A DNA stretch of 64,000 nt from Streptomyces erythrochromogenes (GTDB lineage Bacteria; Actinomycetota; Actinomycetes; Streptomycetales; Streptomycetaceae). The DNA lies in the NCBI RefSeq assembly GCF_036170895.1, contig NZ_CP108036.1:4154001-4218000 (forward strand). The letters run 5' to 3'. The translations under genes and the position numbers were made by a program. Under the pieces are notes generated by a model. The model was not told the DNA's origin, made no database searches, and was given only the letters and a program-made list of their open reading frames with translations. This document shows, piece after piece, positions 7,047 to 15,671 of this stretch (position 1 is its first letter; every line of letters begins with the position of its first letter).

Positions 7047-8642
7047 CTACTCCGCGCTGTCGGGACCCGGCGGCGGCGGCTGGGACTTCGTCGCCGTCGC
7101 GGTCGCCGTGGCCGTCTTCGTCGGCGTGGCGGTCGCGGTCGCCGTGCTGCTCTTGGTCGCCGTCGCGGTCGGCGACTGCGACGCCGTCGCCGTGGGCGGC
7201 TGGCTGGCGGTCTGCGTCCGGGTGCGGGTCGCCGGCGGCGGGGTGTCGTTGTTCGTCGGCGTGTTGTCCGTGGTCTGGCGCGACTGCGTCGGGTTCGGCG
7301 AGTCGGACAGGCTCGGCTTGGCGCTGGGGGAGGTCTGGGTGGTGCCCGGATCCTGCTTCCCGCCGCCCTTGCCGCCCACGCCGTTGACGGCGTAGGCCAC
7401 GCCGCCCGCGATCGCGACGATCGCGAGCACCGCGAACAGCCACATCTTCCAGCGGCCGCCGCCGTTGCCGCGCCGGTCGTCGTAGGCCTCGTAGCCGCCG
7501 CTGTGGCCGCCGCCGTGACTGCCGGGGGCGCCGGGGAAGGCCGTGCCGTCGTCCGGGTTCAGCGGCGGCACCATCGGCTGCTGGAACTGCGAGGTCGAGG
7601 CGTTCGGGGCGTATCGCTGCCCGCCGCCGTTCCCGCCCACGGGCATGGCCGTGGTGGCGGCGACGCCGCCGCGCCCGTGCGGCAGCGACATGGTGACCGG
7701 GCCGGTGTTCCAGGTGCCGGTGTTCGGGCCCTGGTCGTGCAGCATCTGGAGCCCGTACTGGACCAGCCCGCGCATCTCCTCGGCGCTCTGGAACCGGTCG
7801 TCCGGGTCTTTGGCGAGGGAGCGCATGACGAGGCCGTCGAGCTCCTGCGGGATGTGGTGGCCCTCCGGCAGCTGCGAGGGCGGCACGGGCGCGTCCTGGA
7901 CGTGCTGGTAGACCACGGAGAGCGGGGTCTCGCCGGTGAACGGGGGCCGCAGCGCGAGGAGTTCGTAGAGCAGGCAGCCGGTCGCGTACAGGTCGGAGCG
8001 GTGGTCGACGGCCTTGCCGAGGGCCTGTTCGGGCGACAGGTACTGGGGGGTGCCCATGACCATGCCGGTCTGGGTCATCGTCGCCTGCCCGCCGTGCAGG
8101 GCGCGGGCGATGCCGAAGTCCATCACCTTCACGGCGCCGGCGTCGGTGATGATGACGTTCGCCGGTTTGATGTCGCGGTGGACGATGCCGTGCTGGTGCG
8201 AGTAGGCGAGGGCTTCGAGCACGCCCGAGACGATGATGAGCGCCTGCTCGGGGCCCGGGGCCTCGGCGCTGATCAGCAGGTCACGGATGGTGCGGCCCTC
8301 GACCAGCTCCATGACGATGTAGGGGACGGTGTTCGGGCCGACCCGGTCCTCGCCCGAGTCGTACACGGCGACGACGGCGTGGTGGTTGAGCCCGGCGACG
8401 GACTGCGCCTCGCGCGTGAAGCGGGCCTTGGACACCGGGTCCTCGGCCAGGTCGGCGCGCAGCAGCTTCACGGCGACGGTGCGGCCCAGGCGCACGTCCT
8501 CGGCGGCGAACACCTCCGCCATGCCACCGCGACCCAGCCGGTGCGTCAGCCGGTAACGGCCGTCGCCCACCAGGCCACCGTCGCCCCAGTGCTCAGGACC
8601 ATCGGTCATCCCGGCGCCGTTTCCCTCGGGTTCGGGTGCCAT
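7047..8642 (-). CDS. Membrane Ser/Thr protein kinase with Thr-rich outside tail
   Basis: A 531-residue PknB-type receptor kinase. The kinase domain (about residues 30-290) has the glycine loop GRGGMAEV, the ATP lysine in VAVKLLRAD (Lys59), the catalytic HRDIKPAN, DFGIAR and the activation-loop TMTQTG. After a Gly/Pro-rich juxtamembrane linker there is one transmembrane helix (MWLFAVLAIVAIAGGVAYAV, about residue 405) and then an extracellular tail made almost entirely of Ser, Thr and Pro (TATATATPTKTATATA), with no folded sensor domain. Such a tail is likely O-mannosylated or spans the wall. ATG 8642 has GAGGA close upstream; ATG 8609 is possible. It is transcribed divergently from a second kinase, sharing a 230-bp promoter region. 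Confidence 0.92.
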   Translation of the reverse strand: MAPEPEGNGAGMTDGPEHWGDGGLVGDGRYRLTHRLGRGGMAEVFAAEDVRLGRTVAVKLLRADLAEDPVSKARFTREAQSVAGLNHHAVVAVYDSGEDRVGPNTVPYIVMELVEGRTIRDLLISAEAPGPEQALIIVSGVLEALAYSHQHGIVHRDIKPANVIITDAGAVKVMDFGIARALHGGQATMTQTGMVMGTPQYLSPEQALGKAVDHRSDLYATGCLLYELLALRPPFTGETPLSVVYQHVQDAPVPPSQLPEGHHIPQELDGLVMRSLAKDPDDRFQSAEEMRGLVQYGLQMLHDQGPNTGTWNTGPVTMSLPHGRGGVAATTAMPVGGNGGGQRYAPNASTSQFQQPMVPPLNPDDGTAFPGAPGSHGGGHSGGYEAYDDRRGNGGGRWKMWLFAVLAIVAIAGGVAYAVNGVGGKGGGKQDPGTTQTSPSAKPSLSDSPNPTQSRQTTDNTPTNNDTPPPATRTRTQTASQPPTATASQSPTATATKSSTATATATPTKTATATATATKSQPPPPGPDSAE

Positions 8643-8785
8643 CAGTCCTCGCCGTCGTCTCTCTCGGCCGCCGCTCAGCGGTAGTCCTCTTTATTGGTGC
8701 TCCGGTGAACGCTACAGCCTCCGAACCGGTCACCGTTCGGACAAGGCCACCCTGTGCACGTGTGGTCACGGAACGGGCACCTGGC

Positions 8786-8813
8786 TTGACGTGTGCTTGC
8801 CCTGGGGCAGACT
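8786..8813 (+). promoter_or_regulatory. Candidate HrdB-type promoter of the second kinase
   Basis: TTGACG (8786-8791) and CAGACT (8808-8813) are separated by 16 bp and lie about 60 bp before the kinase ATG. The -35 box is a perfect streptomycete vegetative type; the -10 is only partial. Confidence 0.45.
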
Positions 8814-8872
8814 GGGCGCCACGTGCGCCCGGCCAGAGGCGTGAAGGCACATCCCGAGGGGAAGCAACAGTC

Positions 8873-10531
8873 ATGAGCCAGGACGGCACTCAGGGCCAGT
8901 ACGCGGGCGGCTCTCTGGCCGGTGGCCGTTACCAGCTAAGGGACTTGCTGGGTGCGGGCGGCATGGCCTCTGTATACCTCGCGTACGACTCGGCGCTGGA
9001 CCGGCAGGTGGCCATCAAGACCCTGCACAGCGACCTCGGCCGGGAACAGTCCTTCCGCGAGCGCTTCCGCCGCGAGGCCCAGGCTGTAGCGAAACTGTCG
9101 CACACGAACATCGTCTCGGTCTTCGACACCGGTGAAGGCGAAGTGACGTTCGGCGGCGGCCGCTCGGGCGACGGCGCGGTGATGCCGTACATCGTCATGG
9201 AGTACGTGGAGGGCAAGCCGCTCGGCTCGGTGCTCGAAGCGGACATCCGGCAGTACGGGGCCATGCCGGCGGACAAGGCGCTGAAGGTGACGGCCGACGT
9301 GCTCGCCGCCCTGGAGACCAGCCACGAGATGGGGCTCGTCCACCGCGACATCAAGCCCGGCAACGTGATGGTGAACAAGCGCGGCGTGGTCAAGGTGATG
9401 GACTTCGGCATCGCCCGCGCCATGCAGTCGGGGGTCACCTCGATGACGCAGACCGGCATGGTCGTCGGCACCCCGCAGTACCTCTCGCCCGAACAGGCGC
9501 TGGGGCGCGGCGTCGACGCCCGGTCCGACCTGTACTCGGTCGGCATCATGCTCTTCCAGCTGCTGACGGGGCGGATCCCGTTCGACGCGGACTCGCCGCT
9601 GGCCATCGCGTACGCCCACGTGCAGGAGGAGCCGGTCGCGCCGTCCTCCATCAACCGGTCGGTGACCCCGGCGATGGACGCCCTGGTGGCGCGGGCGCTG
9701 AAGAAGAACCCGAACGAGCGCTTCCCCACGGCCGCGGCCATGGGCGACGAGGTCGCGCGGGTGCTGGGCTCCGGGCAGGCCGGGGCGCCGGTCATCGTGC
9801 AGGGCCAGGGGCCGCTGAGCAGCGGCGCGGGCGTGTCCTCGGCCGTGTTCCCGCCGGTGGAGTCCGGCTTCCAGGCGCCGCCGCAGTCGGTGCAGCAGCC
9901 CTACCAGGCGCCGCACACCCCGACGCCGGCCCCGTACGCGCCGACGCCGGCCCCGCAGCCGCACGCGCAGGGCGGCTACGCCTACCCGCACACGCCCCCG
10001 CCGCAGGCGCAGTACGCGCCGCAGACCCCGCCCCCGTACACGATCTCCCCGGCGGGTGCGGCGGGCCCGGCGGGCTCCGGCGGCGGCAAGCGGAACATGC
10101 CGGTGGTCGTGGGTGCGGTCGCGGTGGCGCTGCTGGCGGTCGGCGGTCTGATCGCGGCGATCTCGATGAACGGGGACGACAAGGACAAGGGCGGCACCAC
10201 GGCCGATCCGGGCGCCTCCACGTCCGCGTCCGCGAAGGCCGGGTTCAAGGGACCCGACGTCACGCGCACGATCGACCCCAAGAAGTGCTCGGAGCCGGTG
10301 AAGCACTACAGCGAGGCCGGCAAGTACTCGGCGCCGGACCTCAAGTACAAGAACCTGCTGTCCGTGAAGGCCTGCATCCAGGCCTCGGGCGGCAAGTACA
10401 CCATCGTCCCGAAGGACGAGGCCGTGTACGGCAAGGACACGGTGCTGAGCCAGTCCCCGGCCGCCGGCGACAAGATCAACAAGGAGGGCACGGAGTACAC
10501 GCTCACCGTGTCCACCGGCAATCCGGAGTAG
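8873..10531 (+). CDS. Membrane Ser/Thr protein kinase with a single PASTA-like domain
   Basis: A 552-residue kinase. Kinase domain residues 20-280: glycine loop LLGAGGMASVYL, ATP lysine in VAIKTLHSD (Lys49), catalytic HRDIKPGN (Asp159), DFG 177-179, activation loop SMTQTGMVVGT. A long Pro/Gln/Tyr-rich linker (repeats of APTPAPYAP) leads to one transmembrane helix (VVVGAVAVALLAVGGLIAAI, about residue 415). The outside part ends in one PASTA-like repeat (residues ~475-550, QASGGKYTIVPKDEAVYGKDTVLSQSPAAG, split here for reading) preceded by a Cys-containing segment. ATG 8873 follows AGGGGAAG. PASTA domains bind peptidoglycan fragments or lipid II in other kinases; here only one copy is present, against four in the PknB homologue at 48618. 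Confidence 0.9.
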   Translation: MSQDGTQGQYAGGSLAGGRYQLRDLLGAGGMASVYLAYDSALDRQVAIKTLHSDLGREQSFRERFRREAQAVAKLSHTNIVSVFDTGEGEVTFGGGRSGDGAVMPYIVMEYVEGKPLGSVLEADIRQYGAMPADKALKVTADVLAALETSHEMGLVHRDIKPGNVMVNKRGVVKVMDFGIARAMQSGVTSMTQTGMVVGTPQYLSPEQALGRGVDARSDLYSVGIMLFQLLTGRIPFDADSPLAIAYAHVQEEPVAPSSINRSVTPAMDALVARALKKNPNERFPTAAAMGDEVARVLGSGQAGAPVIVQGQGPLSSGAGVSSAVFPPVESGFQAPPQSVQQPYQAPHTPTPAPYAPTPAPQPHAQGGYAYPHTPPPQAQYAPQTPPPYTISPAGAAGPAGSGGGKRNMPVVVGAVAVALLAVGGLIAAISMNGDDKDKGGTTADPGASTSASAKAGFKGPDVTRTIDPKKCSEPVKHYSEAGKYSAPDLKYKNLLSVKACIQASGGKYTIVPKDEAVYGKDTVLSQSPAAGDKINKEGTEYTLTVSTGNPE

Positions 10532-10557
10532 CCGCACCGAGCGGACCGCACGACACA

Positions 10558-10601
10558 CCGGCACCCCAGGCACCCGATAGGGCGCCCGGGATGCCGGTTT
10601 T
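10558..10601 (+). terminator. 18-bp hairpin with T-tract after the kinase gene
   Basis: Arms 10558-10575 and 10580-10597 pair (with three G-U pairs) around the loop GATA, and are followed directly by TTTT. It is a classic intrinsic terminator 26 bp after the kinase stop. Confidence 0.85.
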
Positions 10602-10678
10602 GCCCCACTATGTAAATCTGAGCGCATATCGCTGACTCCAGCGAGCACGCCGGCCGCTCGGGACGGGAGGGGCTCCCC

Positions 10679-11215
10679 GTGATCCAAGGCTTCCGCCCGT
10701 CGCACTGGCTCGCCTGCGCCGCGCTGGCCGCAGCCGCCCTCGCACCGGCCGCCTCCGTGTACGCCGTCCCGCTCGCACCGGCCCACCCCGACCGCGCCCA
10801 CGCCCACCGCGCCGCACCGCTCGCGGCCCAGCCGCTGCGCGTCACGGCCGACGAGGACGACGCTCCCCGCGAGGAGCTCGCGGGGAGCGCCGCCGGGGTC
10901 GGCCGCGAGCGGCCCGGACGGCCGGCCGCCGAGCCCGCCAATCCGGAGCTGCTGATCGCCTCCCGGCCGCTGCCGGTGCGCCCGCGCACCGAGCCCACAC
11001 CGCCGCCCCCGCCCTCCCCGCATCCGCCACCGAGGCCCTCCGCCGCCGCCCCGACAGCGCGTGACGACGTCACCGCGCTCGACACCGCGCTCGACACCGA
11101 GCCGAACGACCGCGCCGCGGACCTGGCCGCGCACATACTGCCGCTGGGCACCGGATTCGCCCTGATGGGACTGGGTCTGGGCTATCTGGGCGTACGGCTG
11201 CGCCGGAGCGCGTAG
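10679..11215 (+). CDS. Secreted/membrane protein of unknown function
   Basis: 178 residues starting at GTG 10679 behind GGGAGGGG. The N-terminus is a signal-type sequence (HWLACAALAAAALAPAASVYA, cleavage likely after SVYA or AVPLA). The middle is low complexity, rich in Ala, Arg and Pro (TPPPPPSPHPPPRP), and the C-terminus has a hydrophobic helix (FALMGLGLGYLGVRLRR) ending in arginines, the layout of a wall- or membrane-anchored protein. No LAXTG/LPXTG sortase signal is clear. It lies between two promoter-terminator units and appears to be a single-gene unit. Confidence 0.65.
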   Translation: MIQGFRPSHWLACAALAAAALAPAASVYAVPLAPAHPDRAHAHRAAPLAAQPLRVTADEDDAPREELAGSAAGVGRERPGRPAAEPANPELLIASRPLPVRPRTEPTPPPPPSPHPPPRPSAAAPTARDDVTALDTALDTEPNDRAADLAAHILPLGTGFALMGLGLGYLGVRLRRSA

Positions 11216-11249
11216 CACCGTCCCCCTTGCGACGTACGCCCTCCGATGG

Positions 11250-11278
11250 TTGCCCTGCGTGAACATACTCGGTATACA
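11250..11278 (+). promoter_or_regulatory. Promoter of padR-ABC operon, probably giving a leaderless mRNA
   Basis: TTGCCC (11250-11255), a 17-bp spacer and TATACA (11273-11278) form a good vegetative promoter. Only 8 bp separate the -10 box from the ATG at 11287, so transcription should begin at or next to the A of the start codon. There is no Shine-Dalgarno sequence before the ATG. Confidence 0.75.
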
Positions 11279-11290
11279 TACCGAGTATGT
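11263..11290 (+). promoter_or_regulatory. 28-bp operator palindrome covering the -10 box and the start codon of padR
   Basis: Two perfect 13-bp arms (11263-11275, 11278-11290) separated by AC. It overlaps the -10 box and the ATG of the PadR gene. PadR regulators usually bind a palindrome of this kind (core ATAC...GTAT) in their own promoter, so autorepression is likely. Confidence 0.82.
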
Positions 11291-11937
11291 CGATCCGTCA
11301 CGGGCTACTCGCCCTACTGGAACGGGGTCCTCGGTACGGCTCCCAGCTGCGCACCGAGTTCGAATCCCGGACCGGCTCCACCTGGCCTCTCAACGTCGGG
11401 CAGGTCTACACGACCCTCGCCCGGCTCGAACGCGACGGCCTCGTCGCACCCGACGGCGAGGACACCGCGGGACACACCCTCTACGCCATCACCGACACCG
11501 GGCGCGCCGAGCTGCGCGAGTGGTACGAGCGCCCCGTCGACCGGGCCAACCCGCCCCGGGACGAGCTGTCCATCAAGCTCGCCATGGCCGTGGGCGCCCC
11601 GGGCGTGGACATCCGCGCCGTCATCCAGTCCCAGCGGCACGCCACGATCCGCGCGATGCAGGACTACACCCGGCTCAAGGCCACCGCGCTCGCGGCGGTC
11701 GAGAGCGGCCGCTCCGGCGAGCGCGACGACGTCGCCTGGCTGCTCGTGCTGGAACAGCTGATCTTCCAGACCGAGGCCGAGGCACGCTGGCTCGACCACT
11801 GCGAAGCCCGGCTCGTCCGGCTCTCCCTGCCGGCCGACCGGAGAGCCGCCGCGCCCGAACCGCCCCAGGCCGCCGCCGAGACCCCGGCCCCGACCACCAC
11901 CACCCGGCCCCGCACCGCCCGTACGCGGCGCGCCTGA
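11287..11937 (+). CDS. PadR-family transcriptional regulator
   Basis: 216 residues. The N-terminal winged helix (LLALLERGPRYGSQLRTEF ... WPLNVGQVYTTLARLERDGLV, then the wing HTLYAITDTGRAELREW) is a textbook PadR domain, and the long helical C-terminus (residues 85-190) gives the dimerisation arm. The last 30 residues are Pro/Thr/Arg-rich. It is the first gene of a three-gene unit with an ABC ATPase and an FtsX-type permease, so it probably represses an efflux system and responds to that system's substrate. The ATG lies inside the operator. Confidence 0.9.
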   Translation: MSIRHGLLALLERGPRYGSQLRTEFESRTGSTWPLNVGQVYTTLARLERDGLVAPDGEDTAGHTLYAITDTGRAELREWYERPVDRANPPRDELSIKLAMAVGAPGVDIRAVIQSQRHATIRAMQDYTRLKATALAAVESGRSGERDDVAWLLVLEQLIFQTEAEARWLDHCEARLVRLSLPADRRAAAPEPPQAAAETPAPTTTTRPRTARTRRA

Positions 11938-11962
11938 ACCACCGTCCCAGGGGGGACCCCTC

Positions 11963-12709
11963 ATGCCCGACCAGCGCCAGCCCCAGCAACCCGTACTGCA
12001 GTTGGAGCGGCTCGTCCGCACCCACGGCAGCGGCGCCACCGAAGTGCACGCCCTGCGCGGCATCGACCTCGCCGTGTACCCCGGCGAACTCGTCGCCGTC
12101 ATGGGCCCTTCCGGCTCCGGCAAGTCCACGCTGCTCACCCTCGCGGGCGGCCTCGACGTCCCCACCGGCGGCCGAGTGCTGGTCGAGGGCACCGACATCA
12201 CCGCGGCGAGCCGCAAGCAGCTCGCCGCGCTGCGCCGCCGCAGCATCGGGTACGTCTTCCAGGACTACAACCTGATCCCGGCCCTCACCGCCGCCGAGAA
12301 CGTGGCCCTGCCGCTCGAACTGGACGGGACCTCGGCCCGCAAGGCCCGCGTCGCGGCCCTCGCGGCGCTGGAGGAGATGAACCTGGGCGTCCTCGCCGAC
12401 CGCTTCCCCGACGAGATGTCCGGCGGGCAACAGCAGCGCGTGGCCATCGCCCGCGCCCTCGTGGGCGACCGCCGCCTCGTCCTCGCCGACGAGCCCACCG
12501 GCGCCCTCGACTCCGAGACCGGCGAGTCCGTCCTCGCCCTGCTGCGCTCCCGCTGCGACGCCGGCGCGGCCGGGGTCCTCGTCACCCACGAGCCGCGCTT
12601 CGCCGCATGGGCCGACCGCGTGGTCTTCCTGCGCGACGGCAGCGTGGTCGACGAGACCATGCGCAGCCACGCCGACTCCCTCCTCTCCGGACAGGCGGGC
12701 GGCCAGTGA
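11963..12709 (+). CDS. ABC transporter ATP-binding protein (MacB/LolD type)
   Basis: A 248-residue nucleotide-binding subunit with all motifs: Walker A GPSGSGKST (residues 48-56), Q-loop in YVFQDYNLIP, signature MSGGQQQRVAIARAL, Walker B LVLADEPT, D-loop GALDS and the switch histidine in LVTHEPR. The QDYNL motif is characteristic of the LolD/MacB group that works with FtsX-like permeases. It begins 25 bp after padR and its stop overlaps the GTG of the permease (GTGA), so the two subunits are translationally coupled. Confidence 0.93.
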   Translation: MPDQRQPQQPVLQLERLVRTHGSGATEVHALRGIDLAVYPGELVAVMGPSGSGKSTLLTLAGGLDVPTGGRVLVEGTDITAASRKQLAALRRRSIGYVFQDYNLIPALTAAENVALPLELDGTSARKARVAALAALEEMNLGVLADRFPDEMSGGQQQRVAIARALVGDRRLVLADEPTGALDSETGESVLALLRSRCDAGAAGVLVTHEPRFAAWADRVVFLRDGSVVDETMRSHADSLLSGQAGGQ

Positions 12710-15570
12710 CCTCCTCGCCCCAAGGCTGGTACCACTCCTGGGTCGCGGCCCTGCGCATCGCGCGCCGCGACGCCTGGCGCGCGAAGGGCCGCAGCTGCCT
12801 GGTCCTCGCGATGATCGCCCTGCCGATCGTCGGCGTGAGCGCCGCCGACCTCACCCTGCGCAGCGCCGAACTCTCGACCGAGCAGGCCCTTGCGCGGCAG
12901 ATCGGGACCGCCGACGCCCGAGTGCGCCCCCTCGACATGACCCAGCCCATCTACCAGATGCCCGACGGCTCCACGTTCGTGCCGGTCGGCGGCTACGAGA
13001 ACGCCGGCAGCTCGTCCACGGGGCGGGAGGTGCCGCAGGAACTGGACACGTCCCAGCTCCCGGCCGGGACCCAGGTCCTCAAGGACTCCGTGGGCTACAA
13101 CAAGGTCCGCACCAAGCACGGACTCCTCGACACCGACCTGCACGAAGTCGACACCCGGAGCCCGCTGGTGGCGGGCATGTTCACGCTCGACCGCGGCCGG
13201 CTGCCCGAGACCGCCGGAGAGGTCGCCGCCACCACCGCCTTCCTGAAGAACTCCGGCCTCTACGTCGGCTCCACGGTCACTCCGCGCGGCGCGAACACCT
13301 CGTACAAGATCGTCGGGGCGTACGAGCTGCCGAGTGAGCTGGGCAACAACGAGATCCTCGCCCCGCCGGGGACCCTGATCGCCCCTCTCGACCAGGTGCT
13401 CAAGGCCGCCGGAGGCCACGGGATACGGCCCAACGACAGCTACCTGGTCAAGGTCGGCGGCGACGGTTTCACGTGGAACATGGTGAAGGCGGCCAACACC
13501 AAGTCCCTGCTGGTCGTCTCCCGAGCCGTGCACCTCGACCCGCCCGCCGACGCCGACGTGCCCCTCTTCCAGCAGGAGCCCAAGGAGCGGTTCCAGCAGG
13601 GCGGCAGCTCGGCCTCCGACATGGCCGTCCTGGCCACCGTCGTGGGCCTCGCCATGCTGGAGATCTGCCTGCTCGCCGGACCGGCCTTCGCGGTCGGTGC
13701 CCGCCGCTCGCGCCGCCAGCTCGGCCTGGTCGGCGCCAACGGCGGCGACCGGCGCCACATCCGCTCCATCGTGCTCTCCGGCGGCCTGGTCATCGGCGCC
13801 GTCTCCGCCGTCATCGGCACCGTGGTCGGCGTGGGGCTCACCATCGCGCTGCGTCCCGTGCTGGAGGGGCAGCTCGGCGTCCGCTTCGGCAGCCTGGACT
13901 TCCGCCCGCTGGAACTGGCCGGCATCGCCCTGCTCGCCGTGGTGACCGGCCTGCTGTCCGCGATCGTCCCCGCCGTCACCGCCTCCCGGCAGACCGTGCT
14001 GGCCTCGCTCACCGGCCGCCGCGGGGTGCGCCGCGCCAACCGGGTGCTGCCGGTGCTGGGCCTGATCGCCGTCGCCGGCGGCGCCGCCATCGCCCTGTAC
14101 GGCACCACGTCGCGCATGGGCGCCACCGTCGTCGTGGGCGGCAGCGCCATCGCCGAGCTCGGCTTCGTCGCCCTCACTCCGGTCCTGGTCGGCCTGTTCG
14201 GTCGGCTCGGACGCTGGCTGCCGCTGTCGCCGCGGCTCGCGCTGCGCGACGCCGTGCGCAACCGGGGGCGTACGGCGCCCGCCGTGGCCGCGGTGCTGGC
14301 CGCCGTCGCCGGCACCGTCGCGGTGGCCACGTACGAGCACAGCCGGGACGTGCAGATGCGGCACGAGTACGTCGCCGACCTGCCGCACGGCACGGGAGCG
14401 CTGGAAGCCCGGGAGAACAGCGCCCACAAGGAGGTTCCCGCGCTGCGCGAGGCGCTCTCCAAGCAACTCCCGGTGGCGGTGCGGGCGGACGTCGACCGGG
14501 TGGTCGTCGGTATGCCGAGCTGCGAGTCGTACTCGACGGAACCCGGCTGCGGCCGCATCGAGATCATCAAGCCCAAGGAGCAGCGCTGCCCGCTCTACGA
14601 CACCCCCAACGGCCCTGATGCCTTCACCGCGGCACAGGCCCGGGAGCTGCGCCAGGACTGGCGCTGCGTGGACACGGCGCGCCCCGCGCCGGAACCGGTG
14701 GTCGTCGCCGACGAGAAGCTGCTGGGCGTGCTGGCGGTGACCGACCCGGGCTCCGTGTCCGCCCTCAAGCAGGGCCGGGCCGTCGCCTTCGACAAGCGCC
14801 AGATCAAGGACGGCAGGATCACCCTGCGGACCGTCCTCGCCAAGGAGGGCGTCAACCCCTTCCCGCCGGTCGGCGAGGACCCGCCCGGTGAGGACAAGGT
14901 CCTGCCCGTCCACCTGGCACCCGAGTCGGTCAAGAACTGGGGCCTCGAACTGGTCCTGCCGCCGGCGACGGCCAAGGCCGCAGGTCTGGCCACCGTCCCG
15001 GCAGGGGCGTACTTCACCCTCGACGGGAAGGCGACCAGCGAGCAGCGGCAGCGGATCGCCGGCGAGATCGACCGCATGGGCGTCGAGGCGGCCGTGCGCA
15101 TCGAAGAGGGCTACCAGGGCAACGACAACCTCGCGCTGCTCGCCCTGACCGTCTTCGCGGGTCTGGTCACCATCGGGGCGGCCGGCATCGCCACCGGGCT
15201 CGCCCAGGCCGACGCCGAGGCCGATCTGAAGACCCTGGCGGCCGTGGGGGCGGCGCCCCGGGTACGGCGGACGCTGAGCGGCTTCCAGTGCGGGGTGGTC
15301 GCCCTGATGGGCGTCGTCCTGGGCACGGCGGCCGGGATCCTGCCCGCGGTGGGCCTGCGCCTGGTGCAGCGCCGGGAGCTGGAGGCGCTGTACCAGCACT
15401 CCGTCGACAAGGGCTACGCGTCGGTCAGGGAGGCCGTCCCGTACGTGCCGATCTCCGTGCCGTGGGAGACCCTCGCCGGGCTGCTCGTCGTGGTCCCGGT
15501 GGGCGCGGCCCTGCTGGCGGCGCTGGTCACCCGCTCCAGCGGCGCTCTGGCCCGTCGCGCCGCGGGCTGA
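12706..15570 (+). CDS. FtsX/MacB-family ABC transporter permease, large
   Basis: A 954-residue permease starting at GTG 12706, overlapping the ATPase stop. It has an N-terminal transmembrane helix (CLVLAMIALPIVGVSAADL), a large extracytoplasmic domain, then groups of helices around residues 305-460 and again at residues 475-560 and 805-940, the duplicated FtsX arrangement with a second large outside domain between them (containing several Cys, e.g. PSCESYSTEPGCG). Such systems act as mechano-transmission pumps or lipid/peptide extruders rather than importers. A one-mismatch parS sequence lies inside this gene at 13466. Confidence 0.88.
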   Translation: MTSSPQGWYHSWVAALRIARRDAWRAKGRSCLVLAMIALPIVGVSAADLTLRSAELSTEQALARQIGTADARVRPLDMTQPIYQMPDGSTFVPVGGYENAGSSSTGREVPQELDTSQLPAGTQVLKDSVGYNKVRTKHGLLDTDLHEVDTRSPLVAGMFTLDRGRLPETAGEVAATTAFLKNSGLYVGSTVTPRGANTSYKIVGAYELPSELGNNEILAPPGTLIAPLDQVLKAAGGHGIRPNDSYLVKVGGDGFTWNMVKAANTKSLLVVSRAVHLDPPADADVPLFQQEPKERFQQGGSSASDMAVLATVVGLAMLEICLLAGPAFAVGARRSRRQLGLVGANGGDRRHIRSIVLSGGLVIGAVSAVIGTVVGVGLTIALRPVLEGQLGVRFGSLDFRPLELAGIALLAVVTGLLSAIVPAVTASRQTVLASLTGRRGVRRANRVLPVLGLIAVAGGAAIALYGTTSRMGATVVVGGSAIAELGFVALTPVLVGLFGRLGRWLPLSPRLALRDAVRNRGRTAPAVAAVLAAVAGTVAVATYEHSRDVQMRHEYVADLPHGTGALEARENSAHKEVPALREALSKQLPVAVRADVDRVVVGMPSCESYSTEPGCGRIEIIKPKEQRCPLYDTPNGPDAFTAAQARELRQDWRCVDTARPAPEPVVVADEKLLGVLAVTDPGSVSALKQGRAVAFDKRQIKDGRITLRTVLAKEGVNPFPPVGEDPPGEDKVLPVHLAPESVKNWGLELVLPPATAKAAGLATVPAGAYFTLDGKATSEQRQRIAGEIDRMGVEAAVRIEEGYQGNDNLALLALTVFAGLVTIGAAGIATGLAQADAEADLKTLAAVGAAPRVRRTLSGFQCGVVALMGVVLGTAAGILPAVGLRLVQRRELEALYQHSVDKGYASVREAVPYVPISVPWETLAGLLVVVPVGAALLAALVTRSSGALARRAAG
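13466..13479. other. Degenerate parS-like site (one mismatch) inside the permease gene
   Basis: GTTTCACGTGGAAC differs from the parS core GTTTCACGTGAAAC at one position. It encodes FTWN within the permease, so chance cannot be excluded, but it is 5 kb from a perfect parS. Confidence 0.4.
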
Positions 15571-15595
15571 GCGCGGGGACGATTCCCCAGGCTGG

Positions 15596-15633
15596 TGCCC
15601 CCGTACAGGGTGGATCACGACTGTACGGGGGCA
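15596..15633 (+). terminator. 13-bp hairpin after the ABC operon
   Basis: Arms 15596-15608 and 15621-15633 form a perfect 13-bp inverted repeat with a 12-nt loop, 26 bp after the permease stop. Confidence 0.75.
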
Positions 15634-15671
15634 CACCGTGTGAGAACGAAGGTGTGCGAGAGAATGACGGC

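Noticed and set aside
12265..15636. Minus-strand ORF of 1123 codons under the ABC permease
   Set aside because: Antisense shadow: Gln/Arg/Gly-rich with no domains, while the permease has clear transmembrane segments and family shape.
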